A DNA stretch of 7,218 nt from Ruminococcaceae bacterium UBA7135 (GTDB lineage Bacteria; Bacillota; Clostridia; Oscillospirales; Ruminococcaceae): positions 1 to 7,218 of the forward strand of contig DKXD01000029.1 in the NCBI GenBank assembly GCA_002492075.1, written 5' to 3'. Below are positions 1 through 6,243 of this stretch, piece by piece. A program made the position numbers and the translations under genes. Numbering within the stretch: the first letter of the stretch is position 1; each line of letters begins with the position of its first letter. The notes under the pieces are model-generated. The model was given only the letters and a program-made list of their open reading frames with translations, did not search any database and was not told where the DNA came from.

Positions 1-117
1 AAGCTCCGGGAAAACCGTCCCCGCTTTCATTGCCTTGCTTGGAGAATAGACCTTATCCATTCTCTGATTCGGCACATAGGCATATCCGACGTGCCAAATC
101 GGTCTTGTTATATCCAT
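1..117 (-). CDS. cotJA: CotJA-like spore coat protein, N-terminal part (3' end outside window)
   Basis: Reading the minus strand from the ATG at 117 gives 39 residues open to the window edge. The segment AYVPNQR (13-19), then VYSPSKAMKAGTVFPEL (23-39), fits the conserved core of CotJA spore coat proteins: a YVP-x-Q stretch, then a Y-[SP]-P-x-x-A-L/M-x-x-G-T-x-F-P-E-L signature. In Bacillus, CotJA belongs to the cotJABC set made in the mother cell and packed into the coat. A good ribosome binding site (AAAGGAAG on the minus strand, 5 nt from the ATG) fixes the start. The gene is divergent from the downstream esterase. The family is short (about 70-80 aa), so roughly half is present. The assignment rests on a short recognised motif; cotJB and cotJC would be expected just outside the window. 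Confidence 0.75.
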   Translation of the reverse strand, partial: MDITRPIWHVGYAYVPNQRMDKVYSPSKAMKAGTVFPEL

Positions 118-271
118 ACTATCTTCCTTTCGTAATATATTTGAGCGGCGGTATGTCGCTGTTAAATTTTATGTATATCGCTTGATTTTGGTGAATAAAC
201 TATATATCCCTAATAACAATCTGTTGAAAGTTTACAGTTGACAGCAAAGAGAACCGGTTTGCTTTCCGAAC

Positions 272-301
272 TTGTTAAAAGTGTACGAAACTTGATATAA
301 C
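272..301 (+). promoter_or_regulatory. Candidate second sigma-A promoter of the esterase gene
   Basis: TTGTTA (272-277), an 18-nt spacer and TATAAC (296-301) preceded by the extended -10 dinucleotide TG (293-294). The -10 matches consensus at 5 of 6 positions and the -35 at 4 of 6. The layout (18-nt spacer, TGATATAA-type -10) copies that of the stronger promoter 72 bp downstream. By-eye call only. Confidence 0.35.
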
Positions 302-325
302 AACACAGCAAAATCGACAAAAAAC

Positions 326-341
326 AATAATTCAATAATTC
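326..341. repeat. Perfect tandem octamer AATAATTC x2
   Basis: AATAATTC occurs twice without a gap, ending 2 nt before the -35 box of the main esterase promoter. The position and AT content would suit an UP-element-like contact or a small regulator site, but two copies of an AT-rich octamer could also be chance. Confidence 0.4.
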
Positions 342-343
342 TC

Positions 344-373
344 TTGACAACCTATTGCTGTTAGTGATATAAT
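344..373 (+). promoter_or_regulatory. Sigma-A promoter of the esterase gene
   Basis: Perfect TTGACA (344-349), an 18-nt spacer and perfect TATAAT (368-373) with extended -10 TG (365-366). Transcription would start near 380, giving a leader of about 68 nt before the ATG at 448. This strong housekeeping promoter indicates vegetative rather than sporulation-specific expression, although a regulator could still act on it. Confidence 0.85.
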
Positions 374-447
374 AAAAATAGCGTAAAAACGCGTTTGCCG
401 CAAAGCAAATAACGAACACTTACCATCAAAATATCTGGAGGTCAACA

Positions 448-1641
448 ATGAGAGCTGTTAAAATGGCATCAATATTCTGCGCGGCTGCGTTGTCACTGCT
501 GTCCTTGACAGCGTGCAGCGGCAAATCTCCGCAGCAAGCATCATCAAACGGCAGTTTGACAAGCGAAGGGGCACAGGATATGAATACGGAAAATAACTAT
601 AAAGCGACAAACGAAAACGTAAAGCTTCTCGGACGAACATATTATGACGCCGATAAGCTTTATTGCGCCCTTTCGGGAACGGGCATAGAGTTTACGTTTA
701 CGGGAACCAAATGCAATATAACAGTTGCGGGCGACAGCAACAGCGCCAACGCGGGATCGGCGGACAACCACGCAAGAGTCGGTATTTATGTAAACGGAGA
801 ACGCGTTATCGACGATATGGTCGATAATAAGGAAGAGGTTTATGAGGTCTTTAAAAGCGATACTCCACAGGACGTTATCGTTTCGCTTGTAAAACTCTCG
901 GAATCACCGATGTCTACTATTGCGATAACCGACATCAATGTTACCGGCACTCCCATTAAGCCCACCGAAAACAAGGAAAAGCTGATAGAATTTATCGGAG
1001 ACTCCATAACCTGCGGCTACGGTATTGACGACCCGAACAAGGCTCACCACTTCTCCACAAAAACAGAGGACGTTACCAAGGCGTTCGCGTACAAGACCGC
1101 TCAGGCACTCGGCGCGGATTACAGTCTGGTATCGTTCAGCGGCTACGGGATAATCTCGGGGTATTCAAACGGAGATAAAAAGGTATCCGAACAGGCTCTT
1201 CCGCAATACTACACAAAGCTAGGGTACTCGTGGGCGGCAAACGGCAGCTTCAAGCCCTCCGATATCGAGTGGGATTTCAGCCGTCAGCCGGATATCGTTG
1301 TTATAAATCTCGGCACCAATGACGACAGCTACACCAAGGATATCGAGGAACGCCAAGATGAGTTCCGCAAGGCGTATACCGAATTTTTAAAAACCGTCCG
1401 CTCCAAAAATCCGAACGCGAAGATCGTCTGCGCTTTCGGCATAATGGGCGACAGACTGTACGACAAAATTCAAGATGCGGTGAACAACTACACCTCCGAA
1501 ACGGGCGACAGCAATGTATCAACGCTTAAATTTGACGTTCAGCAGGCTTCGGACGGCTACTCGGCGGACTGGCACCCCTCTGTGGCAACACACGACAAGG
1601 CTTCTCAAAAGCTCGCTGAGTATATCAAAACCTTGCTTTGA
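448..1641 (+). CDS. Secreted SGNH lipoprotein, carbohydrate esterase family 2 type
   Basis: A 397-aa protein with a lipoprotein signal peptide ending in the lipobox LTAC (lipidated Cys23), then a polar linker to about residue 55. A beta-rich domain (about 58-165, including RVGIYVNGERVIDDMV) precedes an SGNH hydrolase domain. Its blocks are GDSITCGYG with nucleophile Ser186, SGYG (231-234, oxyanion-hole glycine), NLGTND (287-292) and DWHPS with His376. A jelly-roll domain followed by an SGNH domain with a D-W-H-P-S end is the layout of CE2 deacetylases, which remove acetyl groups from xylan, glucomannan or similar sugars. It should act on the outer face of the membrane. GGAGG at 437-441 supports the ATG at 448. 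It is monocistronic, with its own promoter and terminator. The exact substrate cannot be read from sequence; bacterial envelope glycans remain possible. Confidence 0.85.
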   Translation: MRAVKMASIFCAAALSLLSLTACSGKSPQQASSNGSLTSEGAQDMNTENNYKATNENVKLLGRTYYDADKLYCALSGTGIEFTFTGTKCNITVAGDSNSANAGSADNHARVGIYVNGERVIDDMVDNKEEVYEVFKSDTPQDVIVSLVKLSESPMSTIAITDINVTGTPIKPTENKEKLIEFIGDSITCGYGIDDPNKAHHFSTKTEDVTKAFAYKTAQALGADYSLVSFSGYGIISGYSNGDKKVSEQALPQYYTKLGYSWAANGSFKPSDIEWDFSRQPDIVVINLGTNDDSYTKDIEERQDEFRKAYTEFLKTVRSKNPNAKIVCAFGIMGDRLYDKIQDAVNNYTSETGDSNVSTLKFDVQQASDGYSADWHPSVATHDKASQKLAEYIKTLL

Positions 1642-1657
1642 TTTTGAATATTGTTAT

Positions 1658-1698
1658 CGCTCCTCCTTTTTTCACGGGGGAGCGAACATTTTATTTTT
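1658..1698 (+). terminator. Rho-independent terminator of the esterase gene
   Basis: CGCTCCTCC (1658-1666) pairs with GGGGGAGCG (1676-1684) as a 9-bp stem with one T-G wobble and a 9-nt loop. A T-rich tail follows at 1687-1698. It starts 16 nt after the stop codon and separates the esterase from the spoVB-like gene, which therefore needs its own promoter. Confidence 0.85.
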
Positions 1699-1750
1699 CT
1701 CGCGATACCGCATTTGACCGACATTTGTTACAGCGACGCAACTCATAAAT

Positions 1751-1801
1751 CGTTCTTTCGGGAATATATATAGTACAAGCAGTATATGACCCGAAAGGAC
1801 G
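1751..1801 (+). promoter_or_regulatory. Long hairpin burying the ribosome binding site of the spoVB-like gene
   Basis: CGTTCTTTCGGG (1751-1762) is complementary to CCCGAAAGGACG (1790-1801): 12 pairs, one a T-G wobble. The loop can extend by five more A-T pairs (ATATA 1764-1768 with TATAT 1783-1787). The right arm contains AAAGGA (1794-1799), the only plausible Shine-Dalgarno for the ATG at 1810. If this RNA is transcribed, the folded form hides the ribosome binding site. The fold is seen in the sequence; a regulatory role is inference. Confidence 0.6.
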
Positions 1802-1809
1802 ATTATTTT

Positions 1810-3519
1810 ATGGTCGAAAAAAAATACATCAAAAACACAGCGATACTGTTCGTATCAATGGCGATAACAAAAATCGTAGGAGCGTTGTTCAAGATACCTC
1901 TCGCGAACCTGTTGGGAGGCACGGGAATGGGCTACTTTTCCACAGCCTACGGACTGTATTCGCCAATCTTCGCGCTTACAGCAGCCGGGATACCCACCGT
2001 AATAATGCGCACCACAGCACGGTGCGCAGCCGTTGACAACCGCACTCACGCGCTTGCCGTGCGAAAATACGCGCTGATAATGTTCTCGGCAGTCGGAGCA
2101 CTGGGCAGCGCCGCCGTGGTCGTATTCGCAAAGCCGTTTGCGGAACACATCGCCTGCTCCCCGAAAAGCTCCGCCGCGATAGTCTGTATAGCACCCGCCG
2201 TGGCGTTTTGCTGCGCCGCCTCCGTTCTGAGAGGTTACCGAGAGGGGCTTTCAGACGTAGTACCATCCGCCGCTGCTTCGATAGCAGAGGCGGTATCACG
2301 AGCCGTTTTCGGTCTGGGACTTTCTTATGCTGTGATATTCTACGCCAAAAACGAGTTTCTGAACGGACGAACGGTGTTCGGCGCGGACTGCGCCACTGCC
2401 GAGGAAGCATACGCTGCTGCTCTTCCCTACGCCGCAGCGGGAGCGATACTCGCTGTAAGCATAAGCGAGCTGTTCGGACTGATAACGCTGATAATCAACG
2501 AACGGAGAACAAAAAACCGCGAACCTCTCCCGCCGCGCTGTACATACTGCTGCCGCAGAATATGCTTCGGACTTATCAAGGACATTATTCCATTAGCCGC
2601 TTCCGCTCTTGCGGTAAACTGTGTGTCGTTTGTCGATCTGCTGACCGTAACGCGTACGCTTTCGATGTCCGCTTTGCAAAACCCCGAATACTATAACACG
2701 GCTTTCGGCGGTATCCTTGACAGCTGCGGCGGAATTGACGGTCTGCCTAATTTTATGTACGGAAGCTATACGGGTATCGCAATGTCGCTGTTTATGATGA
2801 TTCCGTCCTTTGCGGGAATGGCGGAAAAGCCCGCCGCGCCCGAAATCGCCGCCGCTTGGGAAAGAAAGGACTTCGATACTCTGACAAGGAAAATTACCTT
2901 ACAGCTTCGCGCGGGATCGCTTATCGCCTGCCCCGCCTGCTTCGGAGCGGCGGCTCTTGCGGGACCAATGATGGCGCTGCTGTATCGTTCGCGCGCCGCC
3001 GAAGTATCTGTGTGCCAAGGTTCTTTTGTAATATTGTGTCTGGGCGGGATATTCATGGTATTATCAAGCTCTATGTTCGGTATATTCCAATCCATAGGGA
3101 AAGCTCATATACCATTAGTACTGATGACCGGTTCGGTGCTTTTAAAGCTGTTTCTAAACCCCGTGCTGATCTCAATACCGCAGCTCAATATTGCGGGAGC
3201 GGCGCTTTCCAGCATTGCGGGGTACCTCTTTATGACAATGGGAGGCGCGTTTATGATGAGAAAGCATCTTCCGGGGAGCATAAAAGTGTTCCGCTCGGTT
3301 TTTCCGACGCTGCTTTGCGGAATGGGCTGCGGAGCGCTAGCTTATTTTGCAAGCAAGGTACTCGAAAATCGACTTAATAATTTGCTGACCGTGATATTCT
3401 CAACCATAACGGGCGCGTTTTTTTATGTAATATTACTAATTTTGATAGGCGTTTTTCGTACAAACGGCATAATAAAGCGGAAAAATGTAAAAAATTTTCA
3501 AAAACCCCTTGCAAAATGA
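1810..3519 (+). CDS. spoVB: SpoVB/YabM-like polysaccharide flippase (MOP superfamily)
   Basis: A 569-aa integral membrane protein with about 14 hydrophobic segments, the count typical of MOP-superfamily flippases (SpoVB, YabM, MurJ, Wzx). The first runs NTAILFVSMAITKIVGALFK; a late one carries the family-like LNPVLI. SpoVB-type proteins are thought to move lipid-linked glycan precursors across the membrane, and SpoVB is needed for spore cortex in B. subtilis. The place directly before mazG matches yabM-yabN of B. subtilis, so the SpoVB/YabM branch is favoured over MurJ. I chose the ATG at 1810 (AAAGGA, 10 nt spacing) over the in-frame ATG at 1786, which has no ribosome binding site and lies in the loop of the hairpin at 1751-1801. 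The Lys/Asn-rich tail overlaps the mazG promoter. Which SpoVB paralogue this is cannot be settled by eye. Confidence 0.85.
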   Translation: MVEKKYIKNTAILFVSMAITKIVGALFKIPLANLLGGTGMGYFSTAYGLYSPIFALTAAGIPTVIMRTTARCAAVDNRTHALAVRKYALIMFSAVGALGSAAVVVFAKPFAEHIACSPKSSAAIVCIAPAVAFCCAASVLRGYREGLSDVVPSAAASIAEAVSRAVFGLGLSYAVIFYAKNEFLNGRTVFGADCATAEEAYAAALPYAAAGAILAVSISELFGLITLIINERRTKNREPLPPRCTYCCRRICFGLIKDIIPLAASALAVNCVSFVDLLTVTRTLSMSALQNPEYYNTAFGGILDSCGGIDGLPNFMYGSYTGIAMSLFMMIPSFAGMAEKPAAPEIAAAWERKDFDTLTRKITLQLRAGSLIACPACFGAAALAGPMMALLYRSRAAEVSVCQGSFVILCLGGIFMVLSSSMFGIFQSIGKAHIPLVLMTGSVLLKLFLNPVLISIPQLNIAGAALSSIAGYLFMTMGGAFMMRKHLPGSIKVFRSVFPTLLCGMGCGALAYFASKVLENRLNNLLTVIFSTITGAFFYVILLILIGVFRTNGIIKRKNVKNFQKPLAK

Positions 3520-3537
3520 AGAAAAATGCGTTAAAAT
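3509..3537 (+). promoter_or_regulatory. Sigma-A-like promoter for mazG
   Basis: TTGCAA (3509-3514), a 17-nt spacer and TAAAAT (3532-3537), five of six matches in the -10. It overlaps the last codons of the spoVB-like gene and would start transcription near 3544, about 30 nt before mazG. It could uncouple vegetative expression of mazG (and perhaps HU) from sporulation-linked expression of the flippase gene. Confidence 0.6.
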
Positions 3538-3573
3538 AAATATTGCAGAAACATTATTTAGGGAGGTCGGATA

Positions 3574-4410
3574 GTGTTGGATTTTGAGTTCAAGAGCCGA
3601 TACGGTATTGACGATTTGCTGAAGATCATGAAAATTCTGCGCTCGGAAAACGGGTGTCCCTGGGATAAGGTTCAAACGCATGAAAGCATACGCACCGATC
3701 TTATCGAGGAATGCTACGAAGTCTGCGAAGGAATTGACAAAAACAGCCCCGAGATGTTAAAAGAGGAACTCGGCGACCTGTTGTTACAGATAGCTTTCCA
3801 TACGCAGATTGAAACCGAGCAGGGCAACTTCAATTTCGAGGACGTCTGCAACGATATCTGCCAAAAGCTGATATACAGACATCCGCACGTTTTCGGTAAG
3901 GGCGAGAAAAAAATAAAAGCCGACACCGAGGACGAGGTTTTAAAAAACTGGGACGCCCTCAAAAAGGCGTCGAAACAACAAAACACATATACGGAAACGC
4001 TGGAAAGCGTGCCCAAGACTTTCCCCGCCCTACTTAGGGGCGAAAAAGTTTGCAAGCGCGCGGCTCGTGCGGGACTTCCGATAAATAGCGCCGAAGACTG
4101 TATAAAAAAGATACAAGAACAGCTCGGCGAGCTTAGTCGCCGTATATCACTGCAATCGGAGGACAAGGGGGAATTGTCCGAACATTTTGCACAAAATCAA
4201 CAGATATTGGGGGAAATATTGTTCGATTTTTGTAATTTAAACAGAATTTTGAAGAATGACGGCGAAAAAGCCTTGACATATTCAACAAATCGGTTTATAA
4301 TGGCATTTAGGGCTGTCGAAGATGACATCATCAAACAGGGTGGTTCTCTGGACAAGCTTTCAGGTGATGAATTGAACCGAGCGTTTAACAAAGTTATTAG
4401 CGGTATGTGA
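3574..4410 (+). CDS. mazG: MazG nucleoside triphosphate pyrophosphohydrolase
   Basis: A 278-aa protein that should hydrolyse (d)NTPs to NMP and pyrophosphate, cleaning non-canonical nucleotides from the cytoplasm. The N-terminal MazG domain is textbook: CPWD (28-31), EECYE (45-49) and EELGD (64-68), giving the ExxE...ExxD metal-binding acids E46, E49, E65 and D68. A second MazG repeat covers about 155-265 (KRAARAGL, then ILFDFCNLNRIL and the STNRF stretch). Its acids are eroded: the first pair reads Q183-x-x-E186 and the ELGD-equivalent reads ILGE (211-214). B. subtilis YabN carries an additional N-terminal tetrapyrrole-methylase-like domain that is absent here. The start is GTG at 3574, 7 nt after GGGAGG; the adjacent TTG at 3577 is an alternative. 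It sits between the flippase and HU genes, as is common in this cluster. Confidence 0.93.
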   Translation: MLDFEFKSRYGIDDLLKIMKILRSENGCPWDKVQTHESIRTDLIEECYEVCEGIDKNSPEMLKEELGDLLLQIAFHTQIETEQGNFNFEDVCNDICQKLIYRHPHVFGKGEKKIKADTEDEVLKNWDALKKASKQQNTYTETLESVPKTFPALLRGEKVCKRAARAGLPINSAEDCIKKIQEQLGELSRRISLQSEDKGELSEHFAQNQQILGEILFDFCNLNRILKNDGEKALTYSTNRFIMAFRAVEDDIIKQGGSLDKLSGDELNRAFNKVISGM

Positions 4411-4415
4411 TCGGA

Positions 4416-4440
4416 GGGTATGACCCAACGGCGCTCCGTT
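4416..4440 (+). other. Two adjacent mini-hairpins in the mazG-HU spacer
   Basis: GGGT-ATG-ACCC (4416-4426) abuts AACGG-CGCT-CCGTT (4427-4440). Both are perfect but short (4 and 5 bp), and no T-run follows, so they are not a standard terminator. They lie in the 59-nt gap before the HU gene and could stabilise a processed 5' end or mark a weak regulatory site. Confidence 0.35.
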
Positions 4441-4469
4441 AGATAGAAATATTTTGGAGGTTTTACAAC

Positions 4470-4757
4470 ATGACAAAGGCAGAATTGGTAGATGCAGTAG
4501 CAAAGAAGACCGAGGACAGCAAACTGAATAAGAAGCAGACTGAGGCAGCTGTTAAGGCAGTTATCGAAACGATTACCGAGACTCTCGCTAAGGGTGAATC
4601 TATTCAGCTCGTAGGCTTCGGTACTTTCGAGGTTCGTGAGCGTGCAGCAAGAAAGGGTATCAACCCTCGCACAAAGAAGCCGATCAAGATCGCAGCTACT
4701 AAAGTTCCCGCTTTCAAAGCAGGCAGAGCTCTTAAGGATGCTGTAAGCAAGAAGTAA
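4470..4757 (+). CDS. hup: Nucleoid-associated DNA-binding protein HU
   Basis: A 95-aa protein of standard HU length. It has an N-terminal helical dimerisation region (MTKAELVDAVAKK, to about 40), the GFGTF turn (49-53), a beta-arm with GINPRTKKP and the intercalating Pro66, and a C-terminal VPAFKAGRALKDAV. HU dimers bend and compact DNA without strong sequence preference. A strong GGAGG (4456-4460) lies 9 nt before the ATG. Codon choice differs from the neighbours (more AAG, GCT, GTT, CGT/CGC), as expected for a highly expressed gene. HU between mazG and the yabO-type gene is a recurring clostridial variation on the B. subtilis order. No convincing private promoter is visible; a weak TTGAAC-17-TATTAG lies at the 3' end of mazG. 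Confidence 0.97.
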   Translation: MTKAELVDAVAKKTEDSKLNKKQTEAAVKAVIETITETLAKGESIQLVGFGTFEVRERAARKGINPRTKKPIKIAATKVPAFKAGRALKDAVSKK

Positions 4758-4797
4758 TTGCTTTTTGTTTTGTTTGTTTTTAGTCCGGACGCAATAT

Positions 4798-4850
4798 GCG
4801 GCGAGGAACAGCATGGTATGACGCCGTGCTCCCCCGCCGCTTTTGTGTTT
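4798..4850 (+). terminator. Rho-independent terminator between HU and rqcP
   Basis: The outer stem GCGGCG (4798-4803) pairs with CGCCGC (4835-4840) and the inner stem AGCATGG (4810-4816) with CCGTGCT (4824-4830, one wobble). A small internal loop lies between them and the apical loop is 7 nt. TTTTGTGTTT (4841-4850) follows directly. It ends only 8 nt before the rqcP ribosome binding site (4859-4864), so read-through would be the route by which HU transcripts reach rqcP. Confidence 0.8.
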
Positions 4851-4869
4851 GGTCTACCGGAGGATAATT

Positions 4870-5106
4870 ATGAGATTGGACAAATTTCTGAAGGTTTCGA
4901 GACTTATCAAACGCAGAACAGTCGCTAATGAAGCTTGCGACGCGGAAAAGGTTATTGTAAACGGCAAAGCCGCACGCGCTTCGTATGAAGTAAAAGTCGG
5001 CGATATCATTGAGATACTCATCGGAAAACCGCTTAAAGTTCGGGTGCTTGACGTGCGGGAGTTCACCAAAAAAGAAGAAGCCGCGGCACTTTACGAGGTT
5101 GTGTGA
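4870..5106 (+). CDS. rqcP: RqcP (YabO), S4-domain ribosome-associated quality control factor
   Basis: A 78-aa protein made almost entirely of an S4 RNA-binding domain: MRLDKFLKVSRLIKRRTVA, then VIVNGKAARASYEVKVGDIIEI. This is the compact Hsp15-like family named RqcP in Firmicutes (B. subtilis YabO). RqcP binds stalled large ribosomal subunits carrying peptidyl-tRNA and, with RqcH, supports alanine tailing of the stalled chain for degradation. The ATG at 4870 has GGAGGA 5 nt upstream. An upstream in-frame TTG at 4843 lies inside the terminator T-run and is unlikely to be used. In B. subtilis yabO lies between yabN (mazG) and yabP; here HU precedes it and an SGNH lipoprotein gene separates it from yabP. 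Confidence 0.92.
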   Translation: MRLDKFLKVSRLIKRRTVANEACDAEKVIVNGKAARASYEVKVGDIIEILIGKPLKVRVLDVREFTKKEEAAALYEVV

Positions 5107-5170
5107 CAGTTCTATTGACTACACATTAAGCATTTTATTACAGTCTCTTTAATGAAAGGTCGAAATTTCT

Positions 5171-6202
5171 ATGAAAAACATATTCAAAAAGCATATGATC
5201 GCGGCATTAGTTTTTGCGGCTCTGACCGCACTTGGCGGCTGTGCAAAGCGCAGCTACGAAAAACCGCCGTTTTCACAGACAACGACTTCAGCATCAACCC
5301 AAAGTGCCGCTTCTTCCTCACAGCCAACGGCTTCTGCGTCAACCGAAAGCACCGCTTCTTCCTCACAATCAACGACCTCGGCGTCAACCGAAAGCGCCTC
5401 TTCTTCCTCACAGTCAACAGCTTCGGCGTCAACCGAAAGCATCGTTTTAACCTCATCCGATAATTCCGACTTGACCTCGAAAACTATTTATGAACTGTAC
5501 GGCGACATAAAAGTCGGCGGCAATGCTGATAAGATTATAATTGTGGGCGACTCGCGTGTTGAAATTATGGCGATCGATTATTGATACGGAAATATGGAAA
5601 GAAATCCCAAAGGCTTTTATTGCGGAAATTTTAACGGCGCGTTGTCGGGAGATTACGTACTTGCACAGGGCGGTGCAATGTTCGATTGGATGGATGAAAA
5701 CATTACGCGAATAGACGAGTGGATCGACGAAGGAACGGCAATCGTAATCGCTATGGGAGTAAACGGCTGCCAAACTCTCAAAAAACAGGACGACACAGGT
5801 TATGAGAGCTTAGATGAATTTGCCGACAGGTACAGCAGCCTATACGGCAACTGGATAGTACAAAAATCGAAGGAATGGAAAGAAAAGGGCGCTATAACTT
5901 ACTTCGTATCGGTAAACCCCGTGGACGAAGTATGCGCCGGCTCGTGGGGATACAACATGAAAAACAGCGAGATCGAAGCTTTCAACAAACGTATGAAAAA
6001 GATAATCAGCGATTACGACATCGGCTATATCGATACATACAGCGAAGTTTACAATTGGGTTACAAAACTACATGAAACCTGCGGCTTTTACCAAAGCGGA
6101 ACTTATAAAGGTAAGCTGCTTTCAGACGGCGTGCATTACGATCAAAGCAGCATAGCCGACAAAATCTGGAGTGTCGTTAAGGGTAAACCGCCCGTCACGT
6201 AA
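5171..6202 (+). pseudogene. SGNH/GDSL-type lipoprotein esterase with an in-frame TGA
   Basis: One reading frame of 343 codons interrupted by a single TGA at 5582-5584 (codon 138). The upstream part has a lipoprotein signal with lipobox LGGC (Cys24), a Ser/Thr/Ala/Gln-rich linker (about 36-100) and block I, VGDSR, with nucleophile Ser128. After the TGA, in the same frame, come QGG (166-168), the GVN block III (196-198) and SDGVHYD with Asp319 and His322. All four SGNH blocks thus survive, split by the stop. The intact form would be a membrane-anchored extracytoplasmic esterase, possibly acting on envelope O-acyl groups. Termination gives 137 aa without Asp/His. Reinitiation at ATG 5594 would lack the Ser and has only a poor ribosome binding site. 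A recent nonsense mutation (for example TGG to TGA), a sequencing error or UGA recoding are the options; I favour the first two. The start at 5171 follows AAAGG (5155-5159). Confidence 0.75.
5285..5440 (+). repeat. 45-bp tandem repeat encoding a Ser/Thr-rich linker, about 3.5 copies
   Basis: Units at 5285-5329, 5330-5374, 5375-5419 and a partial one at 5420-5440. Each full unit encodes 15 residues of the type [TA]SAST-x-S-x-[AS]SSSQ-x-T. DNA identity between units is high, with most changes silent or between Ser, Thr and Ala. The period is a multiple of three, so all frames stay open through it, which creates several spurious overlapping reading frames on both strands. It forms the spacer between the lipid anchor and the catalytic domain and is a likely site of copy-number variation. 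Confidence 0.9.
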
Positions 6203-6243
6203 ACCTCCTAACCCTTACTTCAAGGAAACACCGATTTAATGTA

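Larger units (their letters stand above)
118..447. other. Divergent intergenic region between cotJA-like gene and esterase
   Basis: These 330 bp are AT-rich and I find no convincing gene in them. They hold the ribosome binding site of the minus-strand cotJA-like gene (near 118-132), two plus-strand sigma-A-like promoters (272-301 and 344-373), a perfect tandem octamer just upstream of the stronger promoter, and the leader and ribosome binding site (GGAGG at 437-441) of the esterase. Confidence 0.7.

Noticed and set aside
166..173. Minus-strand CATAAAAT, a sigma-E-like -10 for the cotJA-like gene
   Set aside because: The -10 fits at 7 of 8 positions and the leader length is sensible, but no convincing -35 lies at the expected spacing, so it is not listed.
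210..419. 69-codon minus-strand frame in the intergenic region
   Set aside because: No ribosome binding site or recognisable motif, and it runs opposite across the strong esterase promoter.
1720..1751. Possible sigma-E promoter GACATTTG...CATAAATC for the spoVB-like gene
   Set aside because: Only about 5 of 8 matches in each box and a 16-nt spacer. Too weak to call, though it matters because it would place the transcript start inside the hairpin left arm.
1786..1812. Longer N-terminus of the flippase from ATG 1786
   Set aside because: No ribosome binding site. ATG 1810 has AAAGGA 10 nt upstream, and the extra residues (MTRKDDYF) do not look like family sequence.
1976..2410. 144-codon minus-strand frame, and a 162-codon plus-strand frame at 2208-2696
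   Set aside because: Arg-rich shadows inside the membrane-protein gene, produced by its GC-rich codons; no start signals or domains.
4372..4400. TTGAAC-17-TATTAG as a promoter for HU
   Set aside because: Four of six matches in each box, inside mazG. This level of match is expected by chance in such AT-rich DNA.
4843..4869. TTG start extending rqcP by nine codons
   Set aside because: It lies in the terminator T-run, and GGAGGA followed by ATG 4870 starts the S4 domain exactly where expected.
5115..5141. TTGACT...TATTAC promoter for the SGNH lipoprotein
   Set aside because: The spacer is only 15 nt and the -10 is weak. Plausible but not supportable by eye.
5152..5463. Overlapping 103-codon plus-strand frame and similar frames on both strands through the repeat
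   Set aside because: They are by-products of the 45-bp repeat, whose period is a multiple of three and keeps every frame open. The frame with signal peptide and SGNH blocks is the real one.
5582..5640. Selenocysteine insertion at the TGA
   Set aside because: No clear stem-loop of bacterial SECIS type follows the TGA, and I know of no selenocysteine at this place in SGNH enzymes. Trp to stop by one base change is simpler.
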